Shown here piece after piece: positions 38,245-46,840 of a stretch of DNA of 64,000 nucleotides; positions within the stretch are counted from its first letter, which is position 1, and the number at the start of each line of letters is the position of its first letter. Source of the stretch: Piscinibacter gummiphilus (GTDB lineage: Bacteria > Pseudomonadota > Gammaproteobacteria > Burkholderiales > Burkholderiaceae_C); assembly GCF_002116905.1 (NCBI RefSeq), contig NZ_CP015118.1, positions 5,952,001 through 6,016,000 on the forward strand. Reading direction: 5' to 3'. The notes under the pieces are model-generated. The model saw only the letters and a list, made by a program, of their open reading frames with translations. It had not been told where the DNA came from and ran no database searches. The position numbers and the translations under genes were made by a program.

Positions 38245-39165
38245 ATGCTCGCCCAGAACGTTCTGCAGACCATCGGCAACACCCCGCACATCCGCATCAA
38301 CCGGTTGTTCGGGTCCAGCCACAACGTCTATGTGAAGAGCGAGCGGTCGAATCCGGGGGGCTCCATCAAGGACCGCATCGCCCTCGCGATGGTCGAGGCC
38401 GCCGAGCAGGACGGCCGCCTGAAGCCCGGCGGCACCATCGTCGAACCCACCTCGGGGAACACCGGTGTGGGCCTCGCGATGGTGGCGGCCGTGAAGGGCT
38501 ACCGCCTCGTGCTGGTGATGCCCGAGAGCATGAGCGTCGAGCGCCGCCGGCTGATGCTGGCCTACGGAGCCCGCTTCGAACTCACCCCGCGCGAGAAGGG
38601 CATGAACGGCGCCATCGCCCGTGCCCACGAGATCGTCGCCGAGACGCCCGGGGCCTGGATGCCCCAGCAGTTCGACAACCCGGCCAACGTGGAGGTGCAC
38701 GAGCGCACCACGGCCGCGGAGATCGCCGCGTCGTTCCCGAGCGGCCTCGATGCGCTGATCACCGGCGTCGGCACCGGCGGGCACATCACCGGCTGCGCCC
38801 GGCAGCTCAAGGCCCTGTGGCCCAAGCTCAAGGTGTACGCGGTCGAGCCCAGCGCGTCGCCCGTGATCAGCGGCGGCAAGCCGTCGCCGCACCCCATCCA
38901 GGGCATCGGCGCCGGCTTCATCCCGCGCAACCTGAACACCGAACTGCTCGACGGCGTGATCCAGGTCGAGGCGGACGCCGCGAAGGACATGGCCCGCCGC
39001 TCCGCGCGCGAGGAAGGCCTGCTCGTCGGCATCTCGTCGGGCGCCACGCTCGCGGCCATCGCGCAGAAGCTGCCCGACCTGCCGCACGGCGCCACCATTC
39101 TCGGCTTCAACTACGACACCGGCGAACGCTACCTGTCGATCGAAGGTTTCCTGCCCACCGAATGA
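38245..39165 (+). CDS. cysK: Cysteine synthase (O-acetylserine sulfhydrylase)
   Basis: 306 residues. PLP enzyme making cysteine from O-acetylserine and sulfide. Substrate and cofactor motifs: SNPGGSIKDRIALAM near residue 38 with the PLP Lys, VEPTSGNTGVGLAM near 70, GVGTGGHITGCAR near 174, PIQGIGAGFIPRNL near 216 and GISSGATLA near 255. The HxIQGIGAGFIP block favours CysK over CysM, though the paralogues are close. Its stop overlaps the creB start as ATGA, an unusual coupling between a metabolic enzyme and a response regulator. Confidence 0.88.
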   Translation: MLAQNVLQTIGNTPHIRINRLFGSSHNVYVKSERSNPGGSIKDRIALAMVEAAEQDGRLKPGGTIVEPTSGNTGVGLAMVAAVKGYRLVLVMPESMSVERRRLMLAYGARFELTPREKGMNGAIARAHEIVAETPGAWMPQQFDNPANVEVHERTTAAEIAASFPSGLDALITGVGTGGHITGCARQLKALWPKLKVYAVEPSASPVISGGKPSPHPIQGIGAGFIPRNLNTELLDGVIQVEADAAKDMARRSAREEGLLVGISSGATLAAIAQKLPDLPHGATILGFNYDTGERYLSIEGFLPTE

Positions 39166-39872
39166 AACCGAAGATCCTCATCGTCGAAGACGAACCCGGC
39201 ATCGCCGACACGCTGCAGTACGCGCTGCGCACCGACGGCTTCGATCCGGCCTGGGTGGCCACCGGCGCGGAGGCCGTGGCCCACGTGACCGCGGAGGCCC
39301 CCGCCCTCGTGATCCTCGACGTGGGCCTGCCCGACACCAGCGGCTTCGAGGTGTTCAAGCGCGTGCGCGCCGTGGCCGACGTGCCGGTGATCTTCCTCAC
39401 CGCGCGCAGCGACGAGATCGACCGCGTGGTGGGCCTCGAACTGGGCGCCGACGACTACGTGGCCAAGCCGTTCTCGCCGCGCGAGCTGGTGGCCCGCGTG
39501 CGCTCGATCCTGCGCCGCGCCGCGAAACCCCCGGCGGCTCCGGCCCCGGCGGCCATTGCGCACATTCCCGTGGCCGTCGACGACGGACGCCGCCAGATCC
39601 GCTACTACGGCCGCCTGCTCGAACTCTCGCGCTACGAGTTCGGCCTGCTGCAGACGCTGGCCTCGCGCCCGGGCCACGTGTTCACGCGCGACGCGCTGCT
39701 CGAGCGCGTGTGGGACGACGCGACCGAAAGCCTCGACCGCACCGTGGACGCGCACGTGAAGACGCTGCGCGCGAAGATGAAGCTCGTGGCCCCCGATCTC
39801 GACCCGATCCGCACGCACCGCGGCACGGGCTACGCGCTCGCGGAAGACCTGCCCGCATCGATCGGCGCCTGA
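39162..39872 (+). CDS. creB: Response regulator CreB (OmpR/PhoB family)
   Basis: 236 residues. Receiver domain about 4-120 with phospho-acceptor Asp53 in LVILDVGLPDTSG, FLTARSDEIDRV and the conserved Lys in DDYVAKPFSP near 103. The winged-helix DNA-binding domain (about 140-230) has LSRYEFGLLQTLASRPG, FTRDALLERVWDDAT and THRGTGYAL. CreB-like features are the E-x-D-EP start and the RXDALLxxVWD pattern, together with a CreC-type kinase two genes downstream. In enterics CreB binds direct repeats TTCAC-N6-TTCAC; one perfect copy is at 46732-46747. Confidence 0.88.
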   Translation: MKPKILIVEDEPGIADTLQYALRTDGFDPAWVATGAEAVAHVTAEAPALVILDVGLPDTSGFEVFKRVRAVADVPVIFLTARSDEIDRVVGLELGADDYVAKPFSPRELVARVRSILRRAAKPPAAPAPAAIAHIPVAVDDGRRQIRYYGRLLELSRYEFGLLQTLASRPGHVFTRDALLERVWDDATESLDRTVDAHVKTLRAKMKLVAPDLDPIRTHRGTGYALAEDLPASIGA

Positions 39873-39933
39873 TCCGGGAATTTCCCACCCCTTTCGCGCT
39901 CAACGGGCGCGACGCGCGGCCGATAAGGCAACG

Positions 39934-41727
39934 ATGCGGCCCGCTTCCCTTTGGAGCAGGCCGGCCTTCGACATGCGCGACCCGATCCTCTTCTTCACCC
40001 GCCTGCTGCTGAAATGCCTGCTGCCGGCGTTCGCCCTGCTGCTGGCGTTCAGCGCCCGCGCCGCGGCCCCACTGGCCCTCGTCGGCGACGACATCGACCT
40101 CTGGCCCGCCGTGACGTTGCTGGACGACCCCGGCCACACGCTGCGGCTGCCCGACGCGCTCGCCCGCCGGGCCGAGTTCAAGCCCACCGACGCCCCCTAC
40201 GCCAACCTCGGCCTGAACCGCCACACGGTGTGGCTGCGCGTGCCGGTGGACGTGCCCGCGGACGCGCCCGCCCGCTGGTGGTTCACGATCGACTATGTCG
40301 CCCTCGACGACGTCGAGGTGTTCGTTCAGCGCGGCGCCGAAACGCTGCAGCGGGTCGAGATGGGTGACCACCTCACCGTCGCGGAACGCCCGTTCCCCGG
40401 CCGCACGCACCTCGCGCTGCTGAACCTGCCCGCGGGCGAATCCCTCGAACTCTTCGTGCGGGTGCGCACCACGAGCACGATGATCGTGCCGATGTCGCTG
40501 CGCCAGCCCGTGGTGGTGTCGCAGCGCGAGAACGCGTTCCAGATGTGGCACGGCATCGCGCTCGGCATCGGCCTGTGCGTGCTGGCCTATGCGCTCACCG
40601 GGGCCATCGCGAACCGCGAGTCGCTGTACGTGTGGCTCGCCTGGTCGAGCGTCACGGGCATCCTGTTCTTCTTCTCGTACTTCGGCCTCGCGCAGCAGTA
40701 CCTCTGGCCGGAGAACCGGTGGCTCGTGCAGAACGGCGCGGTACTGCTGATGCTGCTCGTGCTGGTGGGCGGCTTCATGTTCGCCGAACGGGCGCTCGAC
40801 GTGGGCAGCATGCACCCGCGCATCGGCCGCGCGATGCACGTGATGGCGGCCCTCATGCTGCTGGCGGCGGTGCTGTTCGCAACCGGGGTGATCGACTATC
40901 ACCTCGCCACCGACATCAGTGCGTGGTTCGGCGCCTGGCCGATGCTGCTGTCGGTCACCGTGGCGATCAGGCGTGCCCGGTCGGGCGATCGTGCGGCGGC
41001 GTGGACCATCGGCGGCTGGGCCACCTACACCGTGGGCGCGATGACCGCGATGGCGCTGAGCCGCGGTCACGCACCGGCCACGCTCGCGATGCAGGAGACC
41101 TACATGGTCTGCGCCCTCGTGCAGATCTTCGCGTGGGTGATGGTCATCAACGTGCGCGTGGCCGAGTTCCGCGAGGAGGCCGCCGCGACCCGCCGCGAGC
41201 ACGACCGCGTGCTGCTGATCTCGCAGACCGATCCGCTCACCGGCCTGCTGAACCGCCGCGGCCTGCAGCTCGGGCTGCAGCCCCTGATCGACCAGTCGGC
41301 CCCCGGCCGCCTCACCGCCGTGTACCTGCTGGACCTCGACGGTTTCAAACCCGTCAACGACCTGCACGGCCACGACGCGGGCGACGAGCTGCTGGTCCAG
41401 ATGGGCGAACGCCTGAAAGGCGTGATGCGCGCGAACGACCTCGTGGCCCGCCTGGGCGGCGACGAGTTCGTGGTGGTCGCCACGCAGCTCGGCGGCGAGG
41501 CCGAGGCCGAGGTCGTGGGCCACAAGCTGCTCGCGTGTTCCGACGCGCCGTTCCAGCTCACCCACACCGAGTGTGCGGTGGGCATCACGGTGGGCTACGC
41601 GCTCGCGGCCGGCGACGGCGCCGACGCGGCCGAACTGCTGCGCCGCGCCGACGCCGCGATGTACGGCGGCAAGCAGGCGGGCAAGCGGCGCGTGCGCCGC
41701 GCCCACGTCGAGGTGACCCCCGCCTGA
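39934..41727 (+). CDS. 7TMR-DISM diguanylate cyclase inserted between creB and creC
   Basis: 597 residues. A signal peptide (about 14-45 if the second ATG at 39973 is used), a periplasmic 7TMR-DISMED2 domain (about 50-195, with DLWPAVTLLDDPGHTL and NLGLNRHTVWLRVPV), seven membrane helices (about 205-405), then a GGDEF domain with motif GGDEF near residue 507 and RxxD inhibition site (RAND) five residues earlier. It should produce cyclic di-GMP in response to an extracellular ligand. The gap to creB is 61 bp and to creC 27 bp, so all three are probably co-transcribed. Either start keeps the same domains. Confidence 0.88.
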   Translation: MRPASLWSRPAFDMRDPILFFTRLLLKCLLPAFALLLAFSARAAAPLALVGDDIDLWPAVTLLDDPGHTLRLPDALARRAEFKPTDAPYANLGLNRHTVWLRVPVDVPADAPARWWFTIDYVALDDVEVFVQRGAETLQRVEMGDHLTVAERPFPGRTHLALLNLPAGESLELFVRVRTTSTMIVPMSLRQPVVVSQRENAFQMWHGIALGIGLCVLAYALTGAIANRESLYVWLAWSSVTGILFFFSYFGLAQQYLWPENRWLVQNGAVLLMLLVLVGGFMFAERALDVGSMHPRIGRAMHVMAALMLLAAVLFATGVIDYHLATDISAWFGAWPMLLSVTVAIRRARSGDRAAAWTIGGWATYTVGAMTAMALSRGHAPATLAMQETYMVCALVQIFAWVMVINVRVAEFREEAAATRREHDRVLLISQTDPLTGLLNRRGLQLGLQPLIDQSAPGRLTAVYLLDLDGFKPVNDLHGHDAGDELLVQMGERLKGVMRANDLVARLGGDEFVVVATQLGGEAEAEVVGHKLLACSDAPFQLTHTECAVGITVGYALAAGDGADAAELLRRADAAMYGGKQAGKRRVRRAHVEVTPA

Positions 41728-41754
41728 CGTTCTCGTTCTGATAGGGTGCGCGCC

Positions 41755-43194
41755 ATGAGCAAGCGCACCCGCATCTTCATCGGCATCCTCCTCGCGTACG
41801 CGCTGGGCGTGGGGTGGCTGATGTACCGCCAGCTGGAGGACATCGACCCGCGCTATCGCGAGAGCGCCGAGGAGTCGCTCGTCGAGACCGCACAACTGGT
41901 GGCGACGCTGGTGGAACGCCAGTCGGTCGACGGCACGCTGCAGGCCGAGGCCCTCGGGCCCGTGTTCCAGGCGCTGTATGCGCGCCGCTTCGAGGCCGAC
42001 ATCTTCGGCTTCCGCAAGACCCGCGTGGAGCTGCGCGCCGCCGTGACCGACCGCGACGGCCGCGTCGTGTTCGACTCGCTCGGCCGCGAGACCGGCAAGG
42101 ACCATTCCCAGTGGCGCGACGTGCGACTGGCGCTGCAGGGCGAGTACGGCGCGCGCTCCACGCCCGACATCGCCGGAGACCACCGCACCACGGTGATGTA
42201 CGTCGCCGCGCCCATCCGCGTGAACGACCGCATCATCGGTGTCGTGAGCGTGGGCAAGCCGGTGCAGAGCTTCGGCCAGTTCGTCGAGGCCGCGCGGCGC
42301 AAGACGGTGCTGGTCGGCGTGACGTCGGCCGCCGCGGTGCTGCTGCTCGCGGTGATCGTGTCGCTGTGGCTCGTGCGGCCGTTCGGCGTGATCGCCGACT
42401 ACGTGCGCTACGTGCGCTCGCAGCGCTCGTTCAGCCTGCCGCGCCTCGGCCGCCGCGCGCTCGGCGCCATCGGCGCGGCCTACGACGAGATGCGCGACGC
42501 GCTCGCCGGCCACAGCTACGTCGCCGACTACGTGCAGACGCTGACCCACGAAGTGAAGAGCCCGCTGTCGGCCATCCGCGGCGCGGCCGAGCTGCTGCAG
42601 GAGCCCATGCCCGATGCCGACCGCGCGAGGTTCGCCGGCAACATCGCCCGCGAGGCGCTGCGCATCCAGGAACTGGTCGACCGCATGATGGAGCTGACCG
42701 CGCTCGAGTCCCGCCGCGGGCTCGACACCGTGGCCCCCGTGGCCCTCGGCCCGATGCTGCGCGACCTGGCCGCCGCCGCACGGCACGCGGGCGCGCCGCG
42801 CGGCGTGACGGTGGACCTGGACGTGCCGCCCGAGGAGGATGTGCCGTCGGTCGAGGGTGACGCCTTCCTGCTGCAGCGGGCGGTGGCCAACCTGCTGTCG
42901 AACGCGGTGGACTTCTCGCCGAACGGCGGCACGGTCACGCTCGCGGTGAAGCGGGCGCGGCACACGGTGGCGATCACGGTGCGCGACCGCGGCCCCGGCG
43001 TGCCGCAGTACGCCGAGGGCAAGGTCTTCGAGAAGTTCTACTCGCTCGCGCGGCCCGGCACGCAGAAGAAGAGCACCGGGCTCGGGCTGCCGTTCGTCAA
43101 GGAGATCGCCGAGCTGCACCAGGGCCGCGTGACGCTCACGAACGCACCGGACGGCGGAGCGGTGGCGACCCTCGCGCTGCCGTCGTTCGCCTGA
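41755..43194 (+). CDS. creC: Sensor histidine kinase CreC
   Basis: 479 residues. N-terminal helix (about 5-22), a periplasmic sensor of the CreC type (about 25-185, with EESLVETAQLVATLVERQ and DIFGFRKTRVELRAAV), second helix about 188-208, HAMP-like region, then HisKA with phospho-acceptor His265 in LTHEVKSPLSAIRGAAELL, and an ATPase domain with NLLSNAVDFSP, DRGPGVP and STGLGLPFVKEI. The ATG was preferred over a GTG three codons upstream. In enterics creC is followed by creD; here a BASS transporter follows and no CreD-like gene is present. Confidence 0.92.
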   Translation: MSKRTRIFIGILLAYALGVGWLMYRQLEDIDPRYRESAEESLVETAQLVATLVERQSVDGTLQAEALGPVFQALYARRFEADIFGFRKTRVELRAAVTDRDGRVVFDSLGRETGKDHSQWRDVRLALQGEYGARSTPDIAGDHRTTVMYVAAPIRVNDRIIGVVSVGKPVQSFGQFVEAARRKTVLVGVTSAAAVLLLAVIVSLWLVRPFGVIADYVRYVRSQRSFSLPRLGRRALGAIGAAYDEMRDALAGHSYVADYVQTLTHEVKSPLSAIRGAAELLQEPMPDADRARFAGNIAREALRIQELVDRMMELTALESRRGLDTVAPVALGPMLRDLAAAARHAGAPRGVTVDLDVPPEEDVPSVEGDAFLLQRAVANLLSNAVDFSPNGGTVTLAVKRARHTVAITVRDRGPGVPQYAEGKVFEKFYSLARPGTQKKSTGLGLPFVKEIAELHQGRVTLTNAPDGGAVATLALPSFA

Positions 43195-43239
43195 CCCGCA
43201 CGCCGCCTAGAATCAGCCCTTCGCCCCTGGTACCGCCCC

Positions 43240-44187
43240 ATGCAGTTGCTCGCCCGCCTCAGCCAATTCGTCGGCAAGACCTTCGCCCTCTGGGTGTTGC
43301 TGTTCGCCATCCTCGCGTTCTTCTTCCCCGCGCCGTTCAAGACCGTCGGCCCGTACATCGTGCCGCTGCTCGGCCTGATCATGTTCGGCATGGGCCTCAC
43401 CCTGTCGAAGGACGACTTCAAGGAAGTGGCCAAGCGCCCGGTGGACGTCGCCATCGGCGTGGCCGGCCAGTTCGTCATCATGCCGGCCCTCGCCTGGCTG
43501 CTCTCCAAGGGCCTCGACCTGCCGCCCGAGGTGGCCGTGGGCGTGATCCTGGTGGGGTGCTGCCCCGGCGGCACCGCATCGAACGTGATGACCTTCCTCG
43601 CGCGCGGCGACGTCGCGCTGTCGGTCGCGGTGACCTCGGTGACGACGCTGCTCGCCCCGGTGGTGACCCCGGCGCTGATCTACCTGCTCGCGAGCCAGTG
43701 GCTCGAAGTGAGCGCCTCGGCGATGTTCTGGTCCATCGTGCAGGTGGTGGTGCTGCCCATCGCGTTCGGCGTGCTCGCCCAGTCGCTGCTGCGGGAGAAG
43801 GTCAAGGCCGCGGTCGCGGTGCTGCCCCTGGTGTCGGTGGTCTCGATCGTCGCGATCGTGGCCGCCGTCGTGGCCGGCAACCAGGCCCGCATCGCCACGA
43901 GCGGCCTGATGATCTTCGCGGTGGTGGTGCTGCACAACGGCCTCGGCCTGCTGCTGGGCTACTGGCTCGCGAAGGCCACGGGCATGGACGTGGCCAAGCG
44001 CAAGGCCATCTCGATCGAGGTGGGCATGCAGAACTCCGGTCTCGGCGTGGCCCTCGCCACGGCCCACTTCTCGCCGCTGTCGGCCGTGCCGAGCGCGATC
44101 TTCAGCGTCTGGCACAACATCTCGGGACCGCTCGTCGCGACCCTGTTCCAGCGGTTCCGGAACGGCCCGGCGGCCGGGCCGCGCTGA
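43240..44187 (+). CDS. Bile acid:sodium symporter (BASS) family transporter
   Basis: 315 residues, about ten membrane helices. BASS motifs visible: LLGLIMFGMGLTLSKDDF near residue 48, GVILVGCCPGGTASNVM near 102, LARGDVALSVAVTSVTT near 120, and EVGMQNSGLGVALATAHF near 262 with the crossover-helix and sodium-site residues. Bacterial homologues move organic anions such as pantoate precursors; the substrate here is unknown. It follows creC by 45 bp and could belong to that transcript. Its end abuts the convergent DUF1161 gene by 4 bp. Confidence 0.88.
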   Translation: MQLLARLSQFVGKTFALWVLLFAILAFFFPAPFKTVGPYIVPLLGLIMFGMGLTLSKDDFKEVAKRPVDVAIGVAGQFVIMPALAWLLSKGLDLPPEVAVGVILVGCCPGGTASNVMTFLARGDVALSVAVTSVTTLLAPVVTPALIYLLASQWLEVSASAMFWSIVQVVVLPIAFGVLAQSLLREKVKAAVAVLPLVSVVSIVAIVAAVVAGNQARIATSGLMIFAVVVLHNGLGLLLGYWLAKATGMDVAKRKAISIEVGMQNSGLGVALATAHFSPLSAVPSAIFSVWHNISGPLVATLFQRFRNGPAAGPR

Positions 44188-44191
44188 ACGG

Positions 44192-44908
44192 TCAGGCGCG
44201 GATCCGCGGGCCGCGGGGCAGGCCGGCCGCGTCGTAGGCGCGGCGATGCGCCACCCAGCCCCAACCCCACAGCAGCAGCGGCACGGCGACCAGCGCCGAG
44301 AGCCACGGCCAGTGGTCGGCGGCGAAGCCGGCGGCCTCGTCGACGAACGACGGGCCCTCGTCGGCCAGGGGCGGCATCGGCATCAGTTGCGCCGTGTCCG
44401 TCTCCGGTTCGGGTGCGGGCTTCACGATGGGCCGCGGCTCGGGTTCGGGCTCCGGCTTCGGTTCAGGTTTCGGCGGGGGCGTCACCACGGCCACGGGCGC
44501 TGGCGCGGGTGCCGGCGGCGGAGGAGGTGGAACCTCGATCTTCTTCGGCGGCGGCACGGCGGGCGCCGGCGCAGGCGCCACCGCCACGACCTTCTCCACC
44601 GGCACCGGTTTCGGTGTCGGCGCGGCCGTGGCCGGGGGCGCACCCCGGATGAACAACATGCGGTAGGCCCCGCCGCTGCAGTTGCCGATGACCTTCGCGC
44701 CCTTCGGCACGGGTTCACCCGCCGGCAGCGATTCGAGGTGGTAGCTGCCCGCGGCGGGCAGGCGCGCGGCGAGGGAGGTCTTGAGTTGCTCGCAGGCGGG
44801 GGTCTGCGCCTGCGCGCCCGCCGCCAGCAGCACCGCCGCGGCGGTCACCGTCCATCGCACGGCCCGGCCCGGCGGCGCGGGGATCCGGTCGATCCTCTGT
44901 TCTTCCAT
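44192..44908 (-). CDS. DUF1161 protein with proline-rich spacer and C-terminal membrane helix
   Basis: 238 residues. A signal or anchor helix (about 19-35, ending AGAQA), then a DUF1161 domain (about 38-90) with CEQLKTSLAARL and VIGNCSGGAYRMLFIRG; the two Cys probably pair. Next comes about 80 residues rich in Pro, Ala, Glu and Lys (KPEPKPEPEPEPRP), like the periplasm-spanning part of TonB, and last a helix near 205-222 (WLSALVAVPLLLWGWGW) with a basic tail. DUF1161 proteins are usually small and end after the domain, so the spacer and anchor are unusual. Role unknown. It is divergent from the MuiA-like gene. Confidence 0.75.
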   Translation of the reverse strand: MEEQRIDRIPAPPGRAVRWTVTAAAVLLAAGAQAQTPACEQLKTSLAARLPAAGSYHLESLPAGEPVPKGAKVIGNCSGGAYRMLFIRGAPPATAAPTPKPVPVEKVVAVAPAPAPAVPPPKKIEVPPPPPPAPAPAPVAVVTPPPKPEPKPEPEPEPRPIVKPAPEPETDTAQLMPMPPLADEGPSFVDEAAGFAADHWPWLSALVAVPLLLWGWGWVAHRRAYDAAGLPRGPRIRA

Positions 44909-45145
44909 CCTCGTTGACTCCGTCCTGCCCTGTTGCCGGTCGAATGGCGTGCCGGCGCACCCCGAAGTGTGGCCTGTTCCGGGCCGTTGCCGAAGCCCGG
45001 ACGCCCCACCTTGTGGGGGATGGTGTGGCGTGCCGCACACGTGGATCCCCGGGGTTTCCCGGAGAACGCCCTGGCGCACATCTTTTTCACCCCATCGGCC
45101 CCCGCCGCGCGTACCAGCCTTCGTCCCCTCGAACGAAAGGCTCCC

Positions 45146-46714
45146 ATGACCCCGTCCCTCCGCCCTCTCGCCCTGGCCCTGCTCGCGATCACCGCCACCG
45201 CCCACGCCCAGGACTCCCGCATCACCCAGGTCAAGGTCTACCCGGGCAGCGCCACCATCGAGCGGGTCGCCCGTGCGAAGGCTGGCGACCGCACCCTGAC
45301 CTTCGCCTGCCTGCCCGCCGGCCTCGACGTGCAGAGCCTGCAGGTGACGGCGAACGCGTCGGTGCGCCTCGGCGAAACCACGGCGCTGACCGAGGCGCGC
45401 GACCTGTCGCCACGCTGCGCAGCCCACCCGCTCGACGGCCGCATCCGCGCGCTGGAGGAACAGAAGGACGCGCTGCTGGCCGAACACGAGTCGCTCGGCC
45501 TCGTGACCGGCTACCTGAAGGGCGTGGCCGGCGGCCGCGACACCCGCCCCGCCGTCGATGCGAAACAGCTGACCGGCATGGCCGACGCCGTGCGCCGCAC
45601 CGGCCAGGACGCGCTGGCGAAGCAGCGCCAGCTCGTGCGGCAGCAGGCCGACCTCGACCGCCAGCTCGCCCCGCTGGTGGCTGAACGCGCCCGCGCGCGC
45701 GGCGCGAGCGGCCAGGTGGTGAGCGTCACGGTGACCCTGGCCACCCCGGCCGACGCCGACGTCACGCTGCGCTACCAGGTGGCCGGCCCCACGTGGTCGC
45801 CCGCGTACCGCGCGCTGCTCGACACACCGACGCGCCAGGTGCGCCTCGAACGCCAGGCCCTCGTCGCCCAGTCCACCGGCGAGGACTGGGCCGGCGTGAA
45901 GCTCGTGCTGTCCACCGGCCAGCCCCGCCGCGAGACGGCCGGGCGTGTGCCGACGCCGTGGCAGGTCGGCATCGCCCAACCTCCGCGGGAGGAGTTGATG
46001 AAGCGCCGATCGATGCCGATGGCGGCCATGGCCCCCGCCCCCGCGATCATGGCGGAGGCCGCCGCCGATCAGTCCTTCGAGGTCGCGACCGTCGACACCG
46101 CCTTCGCCACCGAGTTCGACGTGCCCCAGCCCATCGACGTGGCCTCCAGCGGCCAGCGGGTCGCGATCGCCCTCGGCCAGCACGTGGACACCGCCCGCCT
46201 CGCGGTGCGCACGAGCCCGCGGCTCGACCCGAGCGCCTTCCTGGTCGCCGACCTGCCCGTGCCCGCCGGCGTGTGGCCGGCCGGCCCGATGCAGCTGTAC
46301 CGCGACGGCGCGTACGTGGGCCAGGGCCGCTGGAACACGGCCGAGGGCGAACGCCTGACGCTCTCGTTCGGGCGCGACGAGCGCGTGCGCGTCACCGCCG
46401 AACCGGAGCGCGACAGCCTGGGCACCGGCGGTTTCGCGGGCGGCCGCACGGAACGCCGCGTGTCGCGGGCGTACGTCGTCGAGAACCGCCACACGACCCC
46501 CATCGCGGTGCAGGTGCTCGACGCGGCGCCGGTCAGCGTCGACGACCAGGTGCGGATCACGTCCACCTTCTCGCCGCAACCGGCCGAGCTCGCCTGGAAC
46601 AAGCTGCCCGGGGTGGCGATGTGGACGCTGGACCTGAACGCCGGCCAGTCGGTGCGCGTGGCGGCCGACCACGTCATCGGCCACCCGAAGGACACGCGCC
46701 TGAGCGACCGTTGA
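45146..46714 (+). CDS. DUF4139 protein (mucoidy inhibitor MuiA-like), exported
   Basis: 522 residues with a signal peptide (about 1-21, ending AHAQ). A DUF4140 domain (about 25-115, beginning ITQVKVYPGSATIERVA), then a coiled-coil (about 92-190), then DUF4139 (about 200-520, with YQVAGPTWSPAYRALLDT, SGQRVAIALG and VVENRHTTPIAVQVLDAAPVS, within the known motif region). MuiA was named for suppressing mucoidy in streptomycetes; its function in bacteria of this kind is not settled. It lies just upstream of the exosortase operon, with the Cre-type tag in the 126-bp gap after it. Confidence 0.82.
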   Translation: MTPSLRPLALALLAITATAHAQDSRITQVKVYPGSATIERVARAKAGDRTLTFACLPAGLDVQSLQVTANASVRLGETTALTEARDLSPRCAAHPLDGRIRALEEQKDALLAEHESLGLVTGYLKGVAGGRDTRPAVDAKQLTGMADAVRRTGQDALAKQRQLVRQQADLDRQLAPLVAERARARGASGQVVSVTVTLATPADADVTLRYQVAGPTWSPAYRALLDTPTRQVRLERQALVAQSTGEDWAGVKLVLSTGQPRRETAGRVPTPWQVGIAQPPREELMKRRSMPMAAMAPAPAIMAEAAADQSFEVATVDTAFATEFDVPQPIDVASSGQRVAIALGQHVDTARLAVRTSPRLDPSAFLVADLPVPAGVWPAGPMQLYRDGAYVGQGRWNTAEGERLTLSFGRDERVRVTAEPERDSLGTGGFAGGRTERRVSRAYVVENRHTTPIAVQVLDAAPVSVDDQVRITSTFSPQPAELAWNKLPGVAMWTLDLNAGQSVRVAADHVIGHPKDTRLSDR

Positions 46715-46731
46715 ACCGGGGCGGCGCGGAC

Positions 46732-46747
46732 TTCACATGCACTTCAC
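46732..46747 (+). promoter_or_regulatory. Cre-tag (CreB-type direct repeat)
   Basis: TTCAC-ATGCAC-TTCAC: two identical pentamers separated by exactly six bases, the consensus reported for CreB in E. coli (TTCAC-N6-TTCAC). It starts 18 bp after the MuiA stop and ends 93 bp before the VIT/VWA gene. I saw no second perfect copy in the other gaps of this window. Confidence 0.6.
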
Positions 46748-46840
46748 ACAACCGCGCCGCCGCTTCCAACTGCGTTCGCACACCCCGCCGATCCTTGATC
46801 CCGTCCCGCCAGTCCGGCGGCCCCTTCAAGGAGAAATGTC

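Noticed and set aside
39682..43119. 1145-codon minus-strand frame under the cre locus
   Set aside because: Antisense shadow of creB, cyclase and creC; His/Arg-rich and no recognisable fold.
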